Shown here: piece by piece, positions 7,888 through 17,400 of the stretch
How the letters are laid out: each line of letters begins with the position of its first letter
Numbering within the stretch: position 1 is the stretch's first letter
Source of the DNA: Raineyella sp034933565
Lineage (GTDB): Bacteria; Actinomycetota; Actinomycetes; Propionibacteriales; Propionibacteriaceae
Direction: 5' to 3'
NCBI RefSeq assembly: GCF_034933565.1
Contig: NZ_JAYFNG010000029.1
Location: forward strand, 21,050 to 85,049
DNA: 64,000 nt
The notes under the pieces: model-generated
Told to the model about the DNA's origin: nothing
Databases searched by the model: none
What the model saw: only the letters and a program-made list of their open reading frames with translations
Position numbers and translations under genes: made by a program

Positions 7888-9558
7888 TCACTGCGCTTCG
7901 TCGTCATCGGCGCCACCTCCTGGGTTCTGCCAGGTCTCCAGGTCGATCCGCTGGCGCTCCAACTCCGCCACCTGCCCGTACGCGGCCTCCAGCACCGCCA
8001 GAGCCCGCAACGCCGCGGCCCGACCGGCCGGATCAATCCGCCCACTCAACCGCACCAGGGTGAAGGCCGCCCCCACCACGATCGTCGCCGCATCGATCGG
8101 CCCACCCGGCTCCGGCACGGCCTCACCACCGTCGGGCAGGTCAAGGTCCTCCAACACCCCCTCAAAACCACTCTCAGCCAACAGGTCGGCCACCGTCATG
8201 TCATCAGCGAGTTCGTCGACCCGCTCCGACCACTCCGTCAACAGATCGGCACCCTCATCGGTCCCGAACGGCGCAAACTCACCGGCCGGATCCTCATAGA
8301 TCGGATCAGTGAAATGCGCCCGGAACCCCGGATCCGCCCACCCCAGCCATTCCTCGCCGTCGTCACCGGAAATGCCTTCGTCGTCCACGTCGTACGCCAC
8401 CTCGCCACCCCCGTCGTCCCTTCCGTTTGCCACGCCAACTCCCTGATCCACCCCGCCGCGAGGCGCGCGCCGCACCGGCCCTCGCCCGCGGCCGATGTCC
8501 GACGCCGGCAGCACCAACCGACGTGCCCCACCCCCGAGCCCGAACGGGTCCAAGGCACTGATCTCCACCGACCCGTCCCGCCGGATATCACATTCGCCGC
8601 ACTCCTCCCGGGCATAGACCCAGGCCGGCATGACCAGTCGCTCCTCCTCACTGCCCCGCACCCCGGAGGCGGTCTCCTCCTCCAGCCGGCCGAACACCCC
8701 CTCCCAGGACTCCCGCACCCGCAGCCTCACCGGCCGCGTCTCCGTCTCCGGATGCAGCCCTGACACCCACGAGTACTCCGACACCAGGATCGACGCGTCC
8801 AGCGGATCCGCCGGGACCGTGCACACCGCCCGCCACCACGCCTGCAGATCCGCACACACCGACGCGAACGCCTCCGCCTCCGACACCTCGACCAGCCTTG
8901 GCGACACCCTCACCGGCAACACGCTCGACACGCCCCGCAGATCCTCCGGCAGCGACCGGCCAGCCAAACTCGGCCAGATATAGGCCTCCGGCTGCCGGAC
9001 CCGCGCCTGGACAGCCCCCGCCCGCACCGCCTCATCGAGCCGGCTCACCACCGGCCCCGCAAGCCGACGCCACCGCGCAACCGCCGCAGCAACCCGCTTG
9101 CCCGTCGCGGCACCACCCCACGCCGGCGCAAGCTGCACATGCCGCAAGGGAAAGTCCTCCACAGCCCTCACCGCCTCCGGAGCCAACTCCCACAACGAAG
9201 GAACCTCCCGCTCCACCCGCCGCCCCAACGCCGCCAGCGCCTCCGACACCAACCGCCAGAACCACGCCCGACACTCCGCCTCACTCAGCGACCCAGGGGT
9301 CGACGTCAAGGTGCCAACCTCGGCCCGCCAAGTCTTGAGATCTCGATCCCACCGGAGCGCGATCGGCTGACTGTGAATATCCAACAAATCCAAAGAAACG
9401 TAGGGACGATTTTCTTCAGGACCCCGCAACGCATCCCAAAAATCCGTACGTAGCGCCAGCCTGTGAATATCTTCCGGAAACCCGGAAACATCACCCGCAC
9501 CACCAACGACATACGAGACGCCAACCATGAACGCCAAGTCAGAATACCGCACCACCAC
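7888..9558 (-). CDS. Hypothetical protein with acidic C-terminal half, island-encoded
   Basis: 556 residues, no recognised family. The first ~300 residues are mixed, Trp-rich and probably globular (WDALRG, RWDRDLKTW, AWFWRLV). Residues about 370-480 are strongly acidic (GDDGEEW, EWSERVDELADD) and predicted flexible. Near the end is a hydrophobic helix (AATIVVGAAFTLVRLSG). The first possible start is GTG at 9558, with alternatives GTG 9555 and an in-frame ATG ten codons in. The gene begins about 10 bases after the stop of the toxin-like reading frame at 9568, the position where an immunity gene normally sits. Its size is well above the usual 100-200 residues for immunity proteins, so it may instead be an accessory or fused protein. 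Confidence 0.6.
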   Translation of the reverse strand: MVVRYSDLAFMVGVSYVVGGAGDVSGFPEDIHRLALRTDFWDALRGPEENRPYVSLDLLDIHSQPIALRWDRDLKTWRAEVGTLTSTPGSLSEAECRAWFWRLVSEALAALGRRVEREVPSLWELAPEAVRAVEDFPLRHVQLAPAWGGAATGKRVAAAVARWRRLAGPVVSRLDEAVRAGAVQARVRQPEAYIWPSLAGRSLPEDLRGVSSVLPVRVSPRLVEVSEAEAFASVCADLQAWWRAVCTVPADPLDASILVSEYSWVSGLHPETETRPVRLRVRESWEGVFGRLEEETASGVRGSEEERLVMPAWVYAREECGECDIRRDGSVEISALDPFGLGGGARRLVLPASDIGRGRGPVRRAPRGGVDQGVGVANGRDDGGGEVAYDVDDEGISGDDGEEWLGWADPGFRAHFTDPIYEDPAGEFAPFGTDEGADLLTEWSERVDELADDMTVADLLAESGFEGVLEDLDLPDGGEAVPEPGGPIDAATIVVGAAFTLVRLSGRIDPAGRAAALRALAVLEAAYGQVAELERQRIDLETWQNPGGGADDDEAQ

Positions 9559-9567
9559 GCAAACATT

Positions 9568-10816
9568 TCACTTGCAGCTGTAACGCTGACCTATAGGACA
9601 ATGCCCCCACTTAGTGCGATAGCGAGAGATGTAGCCATACTCGAGAACCCGGGCATTATAGTAACCTCGAACATTCCTGCGCAAGACCTTGACGTCACAC
9701 ACCTCCCCCGTCATTCTCCGACATCTCGATTTCTGACCATTTGGGCGAGAAAGGTTGACGGCAGAGGAGATTCCATACTTATATGTTCGACTGTTATGTC
9801 TGCCGCCGTAAGTGATTTCGTAGACGATGTAGGACTTGTTGGATCGGTAAGAAGTCCGCTGGGGGACGGGGAACTACTCTCGGCTCGACTCTCGACTTAC
9901 TCCGGGAATCCTGTACGACTCCTGAGGAGCGCTGTGCTCCCGATATTGCCGTTCCCGCATTCGACCTCACTGAGGAGGCCTGGTAGACCAAGTATCCAGC
10001 GTAGGCGACTGTGGCAAGCGCGAGCACGATGAGCACCGCCCACCCGATGGGTCCGACACCGAGGAGGGCAGGTGCAGCAGCCAAGGCAGCAGCAAATTCG
10101 CCGGTGAAGTCAGAATCGTTGACCGGGTCGTTGGTGTAGGCGTAGTTGTTGTCGGTGCCGCCTTCTTGGGGGTCGATGGAGAGGAAACGCCCCAGTGCCG
10201 CGACGTAGAGGCGGGCACCCATCTGGGTGATGCCCCCAGCGATCGGGCTGGTGTCGGTGTCGGTGAGCTTCTCGTGTTGGCCGACGTAGCCGTAGGTGGT
10301 GCCGGCGGCGGTGTTGCGCGGGGTGGCCGTCGGGTTGAGCGCGCCGACGGGTTGAGTGATCGGGGTGGGAAGGACCTCCCCGAACGGGCCGGTCATGAAC
10401 GCGCTGATCAGGGCCCCAAGAGCGTTGACGGTCGCGAACACATCACCGTGGAGGTTCGGCAGACTGTACGTAGTCGCACCGACCCCGGTCACGCCAGTAT
10501 CGATCGTGGCCAGGACGTCACCGGGCAGCGTGAGGTACTTCTGCTTCACCACACCCGTGGCATCGGTCACGAAGTCCGGGGCATCACCGGCTCCGGTGAA
10601 GCCGTATTTGACCAGGCTGGTCGTGGCGCCGTTTTGCCGGTGTTCGCGGGCGATGATCCGGTCCTGCGCATCACGGCTGAACAGCGTCTGGGTCGTGCCC
10701 GACGTGATGGCCGTGTTCCGGTCGCCGGCGTCGTAGCCGAACCCGGTCCGGTGGCGAGTATCGCCCAGACCGGTGGTGTTGCCGTGGCTGTCGTACACGG
10801 CGGTTGTCACCACCAC
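9568..10816 (-). pseudogene. Displaced (orphan) Rhs core fragment plus C-terminal toxin tip, frameshifted
   Basis: From 10816 the frame encodes about 226 residues of Rhs core roughly 85% identical to the end of the large Rhs protein at 14496-21332, including YDSHGNTT, the TYGYVGQHEKL block and the DPQEGGTDNNYAYTNDPVN boundary. A new tip follows: a hydrophobic segment near 10030-10080, then a linker. This frame stops at 9794. The neighbouring frame stays open from about 9872 to the TGA at 9568 and reads like a real toxin domain (SYIVYEITYGG, TYKYGISS, YYNARVLEYGYI, GHCPIGQRYSCK). Removing one G from the G5 (9861-9865) or G4 (9868-9871) tract joins them. There is no proper start of its own: GTG GTG overlaps the stop of the immunity gene at 10807. 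Confidence 0.8.
10118..10796 (-). repeat. Long direct repeat of Rhs core, copy 1 (orphan module)
   Basis: These 679 bases align without gaps, at a constant offset of 4,909 bases, with 15027-15705 inside the main Rhs gene. The encoded 226 residues differ at about 34 positions by my count. The repeat ends 10 bases before the stop of the upstream immunity gene and ends downstream at the NDPVN tip boundary, as expected for homologous exchange of Rhs tips. Confidence 0.9.
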
Positions 10817-11490
10817 TTTCTGTCTTCATCTTCCCAAATAAACTCCAATGACATCTTCTTGAAGAAATCGTCAAAACTACTGAATGTCAATTTCGACATC
10901 TTATCTTGCGCAAATCGAATCAAATCGTTCTCATTGAATTCCTCCTGAACCAGGAATGCGCCCTCCTTTCCGTAATAACTGGAGGATATTCTCTCGAGGT
11001 AGTGCCTATTGCATGCGACAACGTAGAACCACTCGGCAACCCCCCGATTTCTTAGCCTGTCATAGAGATTCAATGCACGCCACTGAGCCCACCCTCTACG
11101 ACAGTCAATTCTATGAAGAGACTGAGGCTCTTTTATGAGCCCCCTAAATTCGAATTCCTGATGGACGAACTCCTTGACCATCTCCCCGTAGAAGTCGCCC
11201 CAGTCCTTGAAGTCAAGCTCTCGCACTTTCCTACGAGCAAATTCGGTTAACGTTCCAATGTCAAGCTCATCTTGAATGAGGAACGCGCTTCCCTGTCCCG
11301 GGAAGTCAGTGGGCACCTTCATTTCGAAGTAGTAGCGGTTACACGCGAATACGTAGAACCATTCATTTATCGGCTCACCCCGTTCTGCGTCGACAAGCTG
11401 CAATAGTCGCAGCTCGGCCCACCCCTTACCTCGGTCGATCTCGACGCGTGACCCCTCCCTTAACAGTCCCGATAATTCTACAGCCGCCAC
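10807..11490 (-). CDS. Probable immunity protein made of two tandem homologous domains
   Basis: 227 residues. Two copies of a ~105-residue unit follow each other. The first contains RGKGWAELRLLQL, NEWFYVFACNRYYFE and SAFLIQDELD. The second contains RRGWAQWRALNLYDR, AEWFYVVACNRHYLE and GAFLVQEEFN, each ending in a D-F/M-E helix (YGEMVKEFV, FKKMSLEFI). It is soluble and acidic with no signal peptide. I do not recognise a named family. GTG at 11490 was chosen because of the GAGAGGGG stretch just upstream and because the frame above it belongs to the toxin-tip remnant. Lying directly after a Rhs tip and before a displaced Rhs core fragment, it is best read as an immunity gene. The DNA here is clearly AT-richer than the B12 genes. 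Confidence 0.7.
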   Translation of the reverse strand: MAAVELSGLLREGSRVEIDRGKGWAELRLLQLVDAERGEPINEWFYVFACNRYYFEMKVPTDFPGQGSAFLIQDELDIGTLTEFARRKVRELDFKDWGDFYGEMVKEFVHQEFEFRGLIKEPQSLHRIDCRRGWAQWRALNLYDRLRNRGVAEWFYVVACNRHYLERISSSYYGKEGAFLVQEEFNENDLIRFAQDKMSKLTFSSFDDFFKKMSLEFIWEDEDRKWW

Positions 11491-11978
11491 AGCCCCTACC
11501 CCTCTCACCAGAACCGGCTCACAACAAGATGTCCGTCTGCAAATCTGTTGGGAACAGCCGAACGATTTCTTCGACAACGGAGGAGTTTCAAACCGCTCGA
11601 AATTCATGACGCGCTTGCCGGCGTACCTTCCGTCCGCTTTACCGGCGGGCCCCCGCATGCCTCGAAGTCCGTGACTTCTGAATCTGCACAGTCTTCCAGC
11701 GATATGCGCCGCACTGCGATTTGTTCTTCCTAACGAATAGCCCGACCATTCGCCTCTATATCTGGCCGCCTTTGATGCAATTTGACCTCCTCGGCCAACC
11801 GCGCCCATCACCCCGCCGATTGCCCCGGTAATTGCTCCCTTGACTGCGCCGCGCGCTGCGGCCTTACCCAATCCGCTCCAAGAGAAGGCGCTCCTCGCCT
11901 GAATAGCATATGTGCCCGCACCAATGGCGGCACCGGCCAGTGCCCCAGCAACAACGGCGCAACCGATGCCAGCTGAGG
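11491..11978 (-). pseudogene. Truncated Rhs C-terminal tip remnant, cut by the IS3 element
   Basis: The frame leaving the IS end encodes a Gly/Ala-rich pre-toxin linker (GCAVVAGALAGAAIGAGTY, FSWSGLGKAAARGAVKGA) typical of the region after Rhs cores, then about 90 Arg/Gly-rich residues (GLRGMRGPAGKADGRYAGK, VMNFERFETPP). No frame ends cleanly before the immunity gene: this frame runs straight into it, while another frame ends in FPTDLQTDILL with a TGA at 11519. The Rhs core that should precede the linker is absent because the IS3 element begins there. The toxin activity cannot be identified. Confidence 0.65.
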
Positions 11979-12011
11979 TTGACCCCGGATCCCGGACAGG
12001 TGGTTGGTTGG

Positions 12012-12930
12012 TCAGGCTGCCAGTGCGAGTTGGCGGCGTTCGTACTCTAGCGGGCTGAGGTAGCCGATGCCGGAGTGGCGTCGGCGGGCGTTGTACCAGC
12101 CGTCGATCCACGCGTAGGAGCCACGGCGGGCGGCGTCGATCGTGGCGAAGACGTGCCGGTCGTAGTACTCGTTCTTGAAGACCGACCAGAACGATTCCGC
12201 GGCCGCGTTGTCCCAGCACACCCCGGTGCGCCCCATCGATCGCAGCACGCCGAGCTCGCGAGCGACGTCGGCCAGTTGCCCGCCGGTGTACTGGCTGCCC
12301 CTGTCCGCGTGGAAGATCACCTTCCGGGGCAGTTCCCCACGCAGGGCGACGGCCTGCCGCAGCGCGTGCTCGACGAGATCGGTATGCATGCTGTCCGCCA
12401 CGTGACGGCCGAGGCCCCGGCGGGTGTGCCCATCCCGGACCACGCACAGGTACGCCCACCCCTCACCGGTGCGCAGGTACGTGACGTCGCTGAACCAGGC
12501 GACATCACGCTCACCCTGGTCGAACTCCCTCTCGACCAGGTCCGGGACCGGGAACGGGTCCTCCCCGTGCACGGTGGTCGCCGGATGCCAGGTGCGCGGG
12601 CTGATCCCTGCGATCCCCTGGTCACGCATCAGTTTCGCGACCGTCTTCCGCGACACCACAACACCGGCATCCTACAAGTCGGCGCGGATCCGGGGCGCCC
12701 CGTACGTGCCGTCCGAGGCGGCATGGAACGCGACGATCTGCGCGGTCAGCTCCGCGGCCCTCTGCTGCCGGGCCGACGGGCCCGCGGCGACCCGGGCACG
12801 CCATTCATAGAACCGGCGCCGGTCCACACCGAGCAGCATGCACATCCACGAGATCGTCAAGGGCGTGGGGCCGGCCTTCTCCGCCTCGATCACCGCGAAC
12901 CGCTCCTCGGGTTCTGCTTCGAGGCGAAGA
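12012..12930 (-). pseudogene. IS3-family transposase OrfB (integrase core), amber-interrupted
   Basis: DDE-type catalytic subunit. Before the break it reads FAVIEAEKAGPTPLTISW and TYGAPRIRADL. A TAG at 12672-12674 then interrupts the same frame, which resumes DAGVVVSRKTVAKLM. After it come the catalytic motifs WFSDVTYL (Asp), IFHADRGSQYT (Asp) and AAAESFWSVFKNEYY (Glu), then YLSPLEYE. An Arg or similar codon is normal at the TAG position. A restart at the GTG at 12659 would lack the N-terminal HTH_21 part. Expression in intact elements needs a -1 frameshift from orfA near 12930. Confidence 0.85.
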
Positions 12931-13204
12931 AGGCCGCCGCTTTTCCCAGGAACTCGTTGTCCATCCGCAGCTCCAGGTCCTCGCGACGCAGGCGTTCCAG
13001 CTCGGCCCGCTCGTCGACATCCAACGGCGCGTCCCCGCCCGTGCGGGCGCGTTCGGCATGCACCCACCGGCCCAGCAACTGCTCGCCAACCCCGATCTCC
13101 CGCACGACCGCGGCGACCATCCGCCCGGTATCGATCACCAGGTGCGCGGCCTCACGCCGATACTCGGGCGTATACGTCGCCCTCTTCTTCTTACTCGTGC
13201 CCAT
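12890..13204 (-). CDS. IS3-family transposase OrfA (helix-turn-helix)
   Basis: 104 residues. The N-terminus KKKRATYTPEYRREAAHLV and the following helix-turn-helix (VVREIGVGEQLLGRWV) are typical of IS3 OrfA, followed by a leucine-zipper-like coil (ERLRREDLELRMDNEFL). The ATG at 13204 was preferred because GGGGAGG lies nine bases before it. The frame ends in SKQNPRSGSR, overlapping the start of orfB. It binds the IS ends in intact elements. Confidence 0.85.
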   Translation of the reverse strand: MGTSKKKRATYTPEYRREAAHLVIDTGRMVAAVVREIGVGEQLLGRWVHAERARTGGDAPLDVDERAELERLRREDLELRMDNEFLGKAAAFFASKQNPRSGSR

Positions 13205-13292
13205 CACGGACATCCTCCCCGACAAGCCCGCGAACACGCGGGTCCCGCCTGGTCAGTGTCCAGGAATCGGGGTCAACCTCAGGGACACCCCC

Positions 13293-13724
13293 TCACCGAA
13301 CGAGATCGATGACTGTCGTGACCGCCATGAAGACAAAAATAGCCACCATGGTCAGCGCCATCAGGTAGTACGGAAGCATCTCCATGGAGTACCAGAGACC
13401 CTCCCCAGAGCGGATTCCCGCCCCGTGAACGCAGGCGGTGAGGTACGGGCGGCTAAGGAAGTGGAAGATGCTGATCTTGCCGGGATCCCCACCATCCTGC
13501 GTGGTCGCCTTCCATCTGCCGAGGAAGCCGAGCCAGCGAGACGCATAGTAGCACCCGAACACGATCCCCCATCCCAGCACCACAATTCCGAAGGTGATGT
13601 TGATCGCGAAGTACAACCACAAGCACGCTAGCGCCGCCCACGACGGCATCATGACAAATATCAAGGGCAGAATACGACGTGGCTCAGTAGAATCAAGCGG
13701 CCCAGCCGACTCGGGAGAACTCAT
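13293..13724 (-). CDS. Small polytopic membrane protein of the Rhs island (possible immunity)
   Basis: 143 residues with two adjacent hydrophobic segments near residues 18-60 (LPLIFVMMPSWAALACLWLY, then ITFGIVVLGWGIVFGCYYA), a central loop (GRWKATTQDGGDPGKIS) and a C-terminal membrane segment (YLMALTMVAIFVFMAVTTVI). The ATG at 13724 follows a G-rich stretch. No family is recognised. It lies in the Rhs module array, 11 bases from the IS3 end, so an immunity role or cargo role is possible but unproven. Confidence 0.6.
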   Translation of the reverse strand: MSSPESAGPLDSTEPRRILPLIFVMMPSWAALACLWLYFAINITFGIVVLGWGIVFGCYYASRWLGFLGRWKATTQDGGDPGKISIFHFLSRPYLTACVHGAGIRSGEGLWYSMEMLPYYLMALTMVAIFVFMAVTTVIDLVR

Positions 13725-13849
13725 CCCCAAACCCCACTTTCAAACTTCTAATAATGCCGCGCTCTGGGTCGCCAGAGTTCGCGCCCCCCACAGGGGCCCT
13801 ATCGATCATCCCGAACAGACACCCACAACATTTCGACGCATCAGATCAA

Positions 13850-13907
13850 TAGATCAAATCTATCAATCACTTCGAGCGGGACCTCCACCCATGCCGCACC
13901 CTCTTTC
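13850..13907 (-). pseudogene. Degenerate duplicate of the immunity gene 3' end
   Basis: Reading this stretch on the minus strand gives AKEGAAWVEVPLEVIDRF followed by a few codons and a stop. This closely parallels REVAEWAGVSLEVIDDL at the end of the neighbouring gene at 14001. The similarity is visible at the DNA level too (ATCAATCACTTCGAGCG versus ATCAATTACTTCGAGCG). An in-frame TAA lies just upstream, so only a fragment remains. The surrounding bases (13740-14000) are AT-rich and hold no intact gene. Confidence 0.6.
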
Positions 13908-14000
13908 GCTTAATTCCATGGGAGAAAAATTTTACTTTTCTTCGAGATGCCCTAGGAGTTGACAGGGAGCACCAATCTTCCGAAACATTTCTCCAATGAC

Positions 14001-14483
14001 CTAAAATAGGTTCGGCGACATCTCGAGGTCATCAATTACTTCGAGCGACACCCCCGCCCATTCAGCTACTTCCCTAGCCTGCCGCATCGCACGCGAGTTC
14101 TGACGGCGACGCTGATAGGGCCATGCATCCAGAGGTTCAAGCAATACAAAACTGCCATCGTCGAGAACCACGTACCCCAGATAACGCTTGAGAAGGAGTT
14201 CCGTAACCAAGTAACAGGCGAGCTGAACCTTGCAGATCCTCGATCGAGGAACCCGTCGAAACCAGAATTTCCTCAAATCAGCCTCACTCAATATTATCGA
14301 AATGTCTCCAACGAAGAAGAAATAGAGAATTAATGCCAAAGCCACCAGGGCCACCCCCAGAGTCCACGCTCGACTCATCAGCGCAGCCACGCCGAATGCC
14401 GCAGCCGGATAAATGAAGATCCCTCTAACCCCCGGAATGGGGAGAGTTGACAGAAACCTTCTCCCGCAAAAATTCAATTCCAT
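14001..14483 (-). CDS. Membrane-anchored immunity candidate for the main Rhs protein
   Basis: 160 residues. Two close membrane segments (about residues 20-58; GIFIYPAAAFGVAALM and LGVALVALALILYFFFVG) are followed by a soluble part resembling small PH-like domains of bacterial membrane proteins: DISIILSEADLRKFWFRRV, a RSRICKVQL strand, GYVVLDDGSFVLLEPLDAW and a C-terminal amphipathic helix. The ATG at 14483 has the ribosome site AGAGGAGA. It begins 12 bases after the Rhs stop, the standard place for the cognate immunity gene. A membrane location suggests that the toxin tip acts at or through the membrane; this is inference. Confidence 0.65.
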   Translation of the reverse strand: MELNFCGRRFLSTLPIPGVRGIFIYPAAAFGVAALMSRAWTLGVALVALALILYFFFVGDISIILSEADLRKFWFRRVPRSRICKVQLACYLVTELLLKRYLGYVVLDDGSFVLLEPLDAWPYQRRRQNSRAMRQAREVAEWAGVSLEVIDDLEMSPNLF

Positions 14484-14495
14484 CAAATTCTCCTC

Positions 14496-17400
14496 TCAGT
14501 GCCGATATCGAAGGTTTCGACGACGAGTACTCTGCCAACCTGTCTGCCAACTTGAATACAGCTTGGCGACAGAACCCCCATTCTTTCGCCAGTTACCATA
14601 TGTCCAAGCCACTGTCCCCCCGCTCGTGAAAGCTGTGATGACCGCGCGACGGTGCCATCGACCTCCGGTGAATTCTCTGTATGCCGCCGTTGCTACTTTC
14701 TTCCGGCCTCTGGAAACGTACGACTTGCCGAACTGCGCGTATCGCCCTGCGAAGCCGAGGCCAAAGGAGGCTGCGGTCCAGATAGTGTCGGCGGCGATGG
14801 TTCGTCCGCTGCGTCGTATGGCCTGTCCCCATGTCCCGCCCTGTTGATGCGCTGCTGCCACGGTCGTGACAGTCCGGACTCCCCAGGCCACCGCCGTGAC
14901 TGCCGCACAAGTAATGAGCCCGCCCACGATACAGCCTACTGTTGTGGCGATCCCCAGCCCCATTGAGATCACTCCCCGATTCTTCACCAGAAAGTCCAGG
15001 ATACCGGTTCCGTCAAGATCGAATTGGTTGACCGGATCATTCGCATAGGCGTAGTTGTTGTCGGTGCCGCCCTCTTTCGGGTCGATCGACAGGAATCGTC
15101 CGAGTGTGGCGATGTAGAGGCGGGCGCCCATTTGGGTGATGCCGCCGGCGATGGGGCTGGTGTCGGTGTCGGTCAGCTTCTCGTGTTGGCCGAGGTAGCC
15201 GTAGGTGGTGCCGTCGGCGGTGTTGCGCGGCGTAGCGGTCACACCCTGGGCACCGGTGGGTTGGCTGATCGGGGTGCGCAGGATCTCCCCGAAGGGGCCG
15301 GTCATGAACACGCTGAGCAGGGCACCAAGAGCGTTGACGGTCGCGAACACGTCACCGTGGAGGTTCGGCAGACTGTAGGTGGCCGCATCGGCTCCGGTCG
15401 CGCCGGTGGTGATCGTGGCCAGGACGTCGCCGGGCAGGGCGAGGTATTTCTGCTTGACGGTCCCGCTCGCGTCGGTCAGGAAGTCGGGGGTGTCCCCACC
15501 ACCGGTGAAGCCGTATTTGACGAGGCTTGTCGTGGCGCCGTTCTGCCGGTGTTCGCGGGCAATGATGCGGTTCTGCGCGTCACGGGTGAACAGCGTCTGG
15601 GTCGTGGCGGAGGTGATGGCCGTGTTCCGGTCGCCGGCGTCGTAGCCGAGATCGGTGCGGTGTGTCGCATCACCCAAGCTGGTGGTGTTCCCGTGGCTGT
15701 CGTACTGCGCGCTGGTAAGCGTCGAATCGCTACTGGCGATCAGTTGGTCGGCGTTGTTGTAGCAGTAGGTCGTCGCCTGCCCGTTCACGCTCTGGCTGGT
15801 CCGGTTGCCGTCCTTACCCGCGTCATACCCGGGCGTGGCCGGGCAACTCGTGTCCTGGGCGCCGAAGCCGTAGGCGTAGGCGTTGTTGCCGATCGTCGCG
15901 CCGGTCAACCGGCCCGCCTTGTCATAGGCGTAGGACTTCGCGACCCCGAGCTCGGTGCCGTTCTTGATGTCACCGCTGGTGTAACGGGTCACCTGGTCGG
16001 CCAGGGTCTGGCCACCCGACAGCGTGTAGGTGTTCCCATTCTCCCGGCCGAGGCTGTCGCGGGTGATACTGGACAGGCTCAGACCGGCCGGGTAGTCCAC
16101 CTTCTGGATCCGGCTGAACTCGTCATAGGTCACGCTCGCCATCGTGGCCGTGTCGAGCTTCTGTGTGGTCAACCGGTCGAAGGAGTCGTACTCGAACGTC
16201 TCGGTACCCACCGGGCTGGTACGGCTGATCAACTTCCCGTAGAGGTCGAAGGTGTTGGTGGTGACCCTGCCCGTCGCGTCGGTGTACTTGAGGGGGCGGC
16301 CCAGCAGGTCGTTCTCCACGGTGATCGTGCCGGCCTCATCGGTCGTGGCGGTAATCAGCGGGTTGGCGCCGACCGCGTAGTCGTTGGTGATCGTCCGTCC
16401 CGGCAGCGTCTGACCGTTCTCGCTGCGGGCCGGGACCGTGGTGGTCGTGACCCGACCCCGCGCATCGTAATGGGTGCAGGTCCACGGGTCATTGTTGTAG
16501 CGGGTCGCCACCACCTCGCCGGACTCGTTGTAGATCGTCTCGGTCGTACGCCCGGTCGGCTCGGTCTTTCCCCTGGGTTGCCCGGCCTGGTGGAATGCCT
16601 CGACCGTCGGCGTGCACGGGTTGTCAGCCGTGTCGTTGGCGCCGTAGTGACGGTAGCTGGTCTGCGCCCCACCCGGCAGCGTCTTCGAGATCTGGCGCAG
16701 GAAACCCGCTCCCGGGGCCTCGTAGCCGGCCTGGGCGGTGTAGTTCAGACCGGCCGGATCCAATGTGGTGCTGGCGACCTGCCCGTACGCCGGATTCGCA
16801 TACTGCGTCGTGCTCGTGACGTTGCCCGCTTGGGCGTCGTAGCCGGTCGCGCTGGTGGTCAGGCTGTAGCCGGGCCTGAGCCACGGGCCCCAATCACGCG
16901 TGCCGATCGTAAATCCGCTCTCATTGGGTATGCCGTTGCCTGAGAGGAAGATGTCGAAGGAACCTGGCGTGCCCACATGCCCATACTCGACCGCGACACG
17001 ATAAGACTTCCCCGCAGTCGCATCAAACGTTACGGTCCAGTTGTTCTGAGCGTTCCCGTCCGTCTTCGTTCCCCAGTTGTCAATCAGCACGTGATCATCA
17101 ACCGAGAACCGCAGACTGTCGTCGGACCACGCCTTGAAGGTGTAAGTGCCCGTGCTGGGGAAGGTGATCTTCCCGGTCGCTCTCAGTCCGTACCCATCGA
17201 CGCCCGGAATGCTGGTGTCGGGCGTGATCGGCAAGGTAGAGCTCTGATAGTCGAACCGGGTGTTCGCCGGGTTGGAGTTCGCCGGAGCGGTCGGGCCGGC
17301 GTAGCCGAGTCGATTCAGGACCGGCGGGCCGGACATGGTCATGGTGGTGCTCTTGAGGTTATACCAGCTTGTCGAGAAACCGTTGATGTTCTCGTCGTAG

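Larger units (their letters stand above)
11974..13281 (-). mobile_element. IS3-family insertion sequence with inactivated orfB
   Basis: About 1.3 kb bounded by imperfect inverted repeats: TGAGGTTGACCCCGGATCCC at the left (from 11974) and the inverted TGAGGTTGACCCCGATTCCT at the right (ending 13281), with GGACA shared just inside. It holds the overlapping orfA and orfB arrangement of IS3 elements. I see no matching 3-4 base target duplication at the outer edges, which suggests later rearrangement. It truncates a Rhs tip on the left and lies 11 bases after the stop of a small membrane protein gene on the right. Confidence 0.88.

Noticed and set aside
10807..12459. A single 550-codon protein running from the IS element through the toxin remnant into the immunity gene
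   Set aside because: It starts in an unrelated frame of the transposase and crosses the IS terminal repeat. The real immunity start is the GTG at 11490 with a ribosome site; the fused reading is fortuitous.
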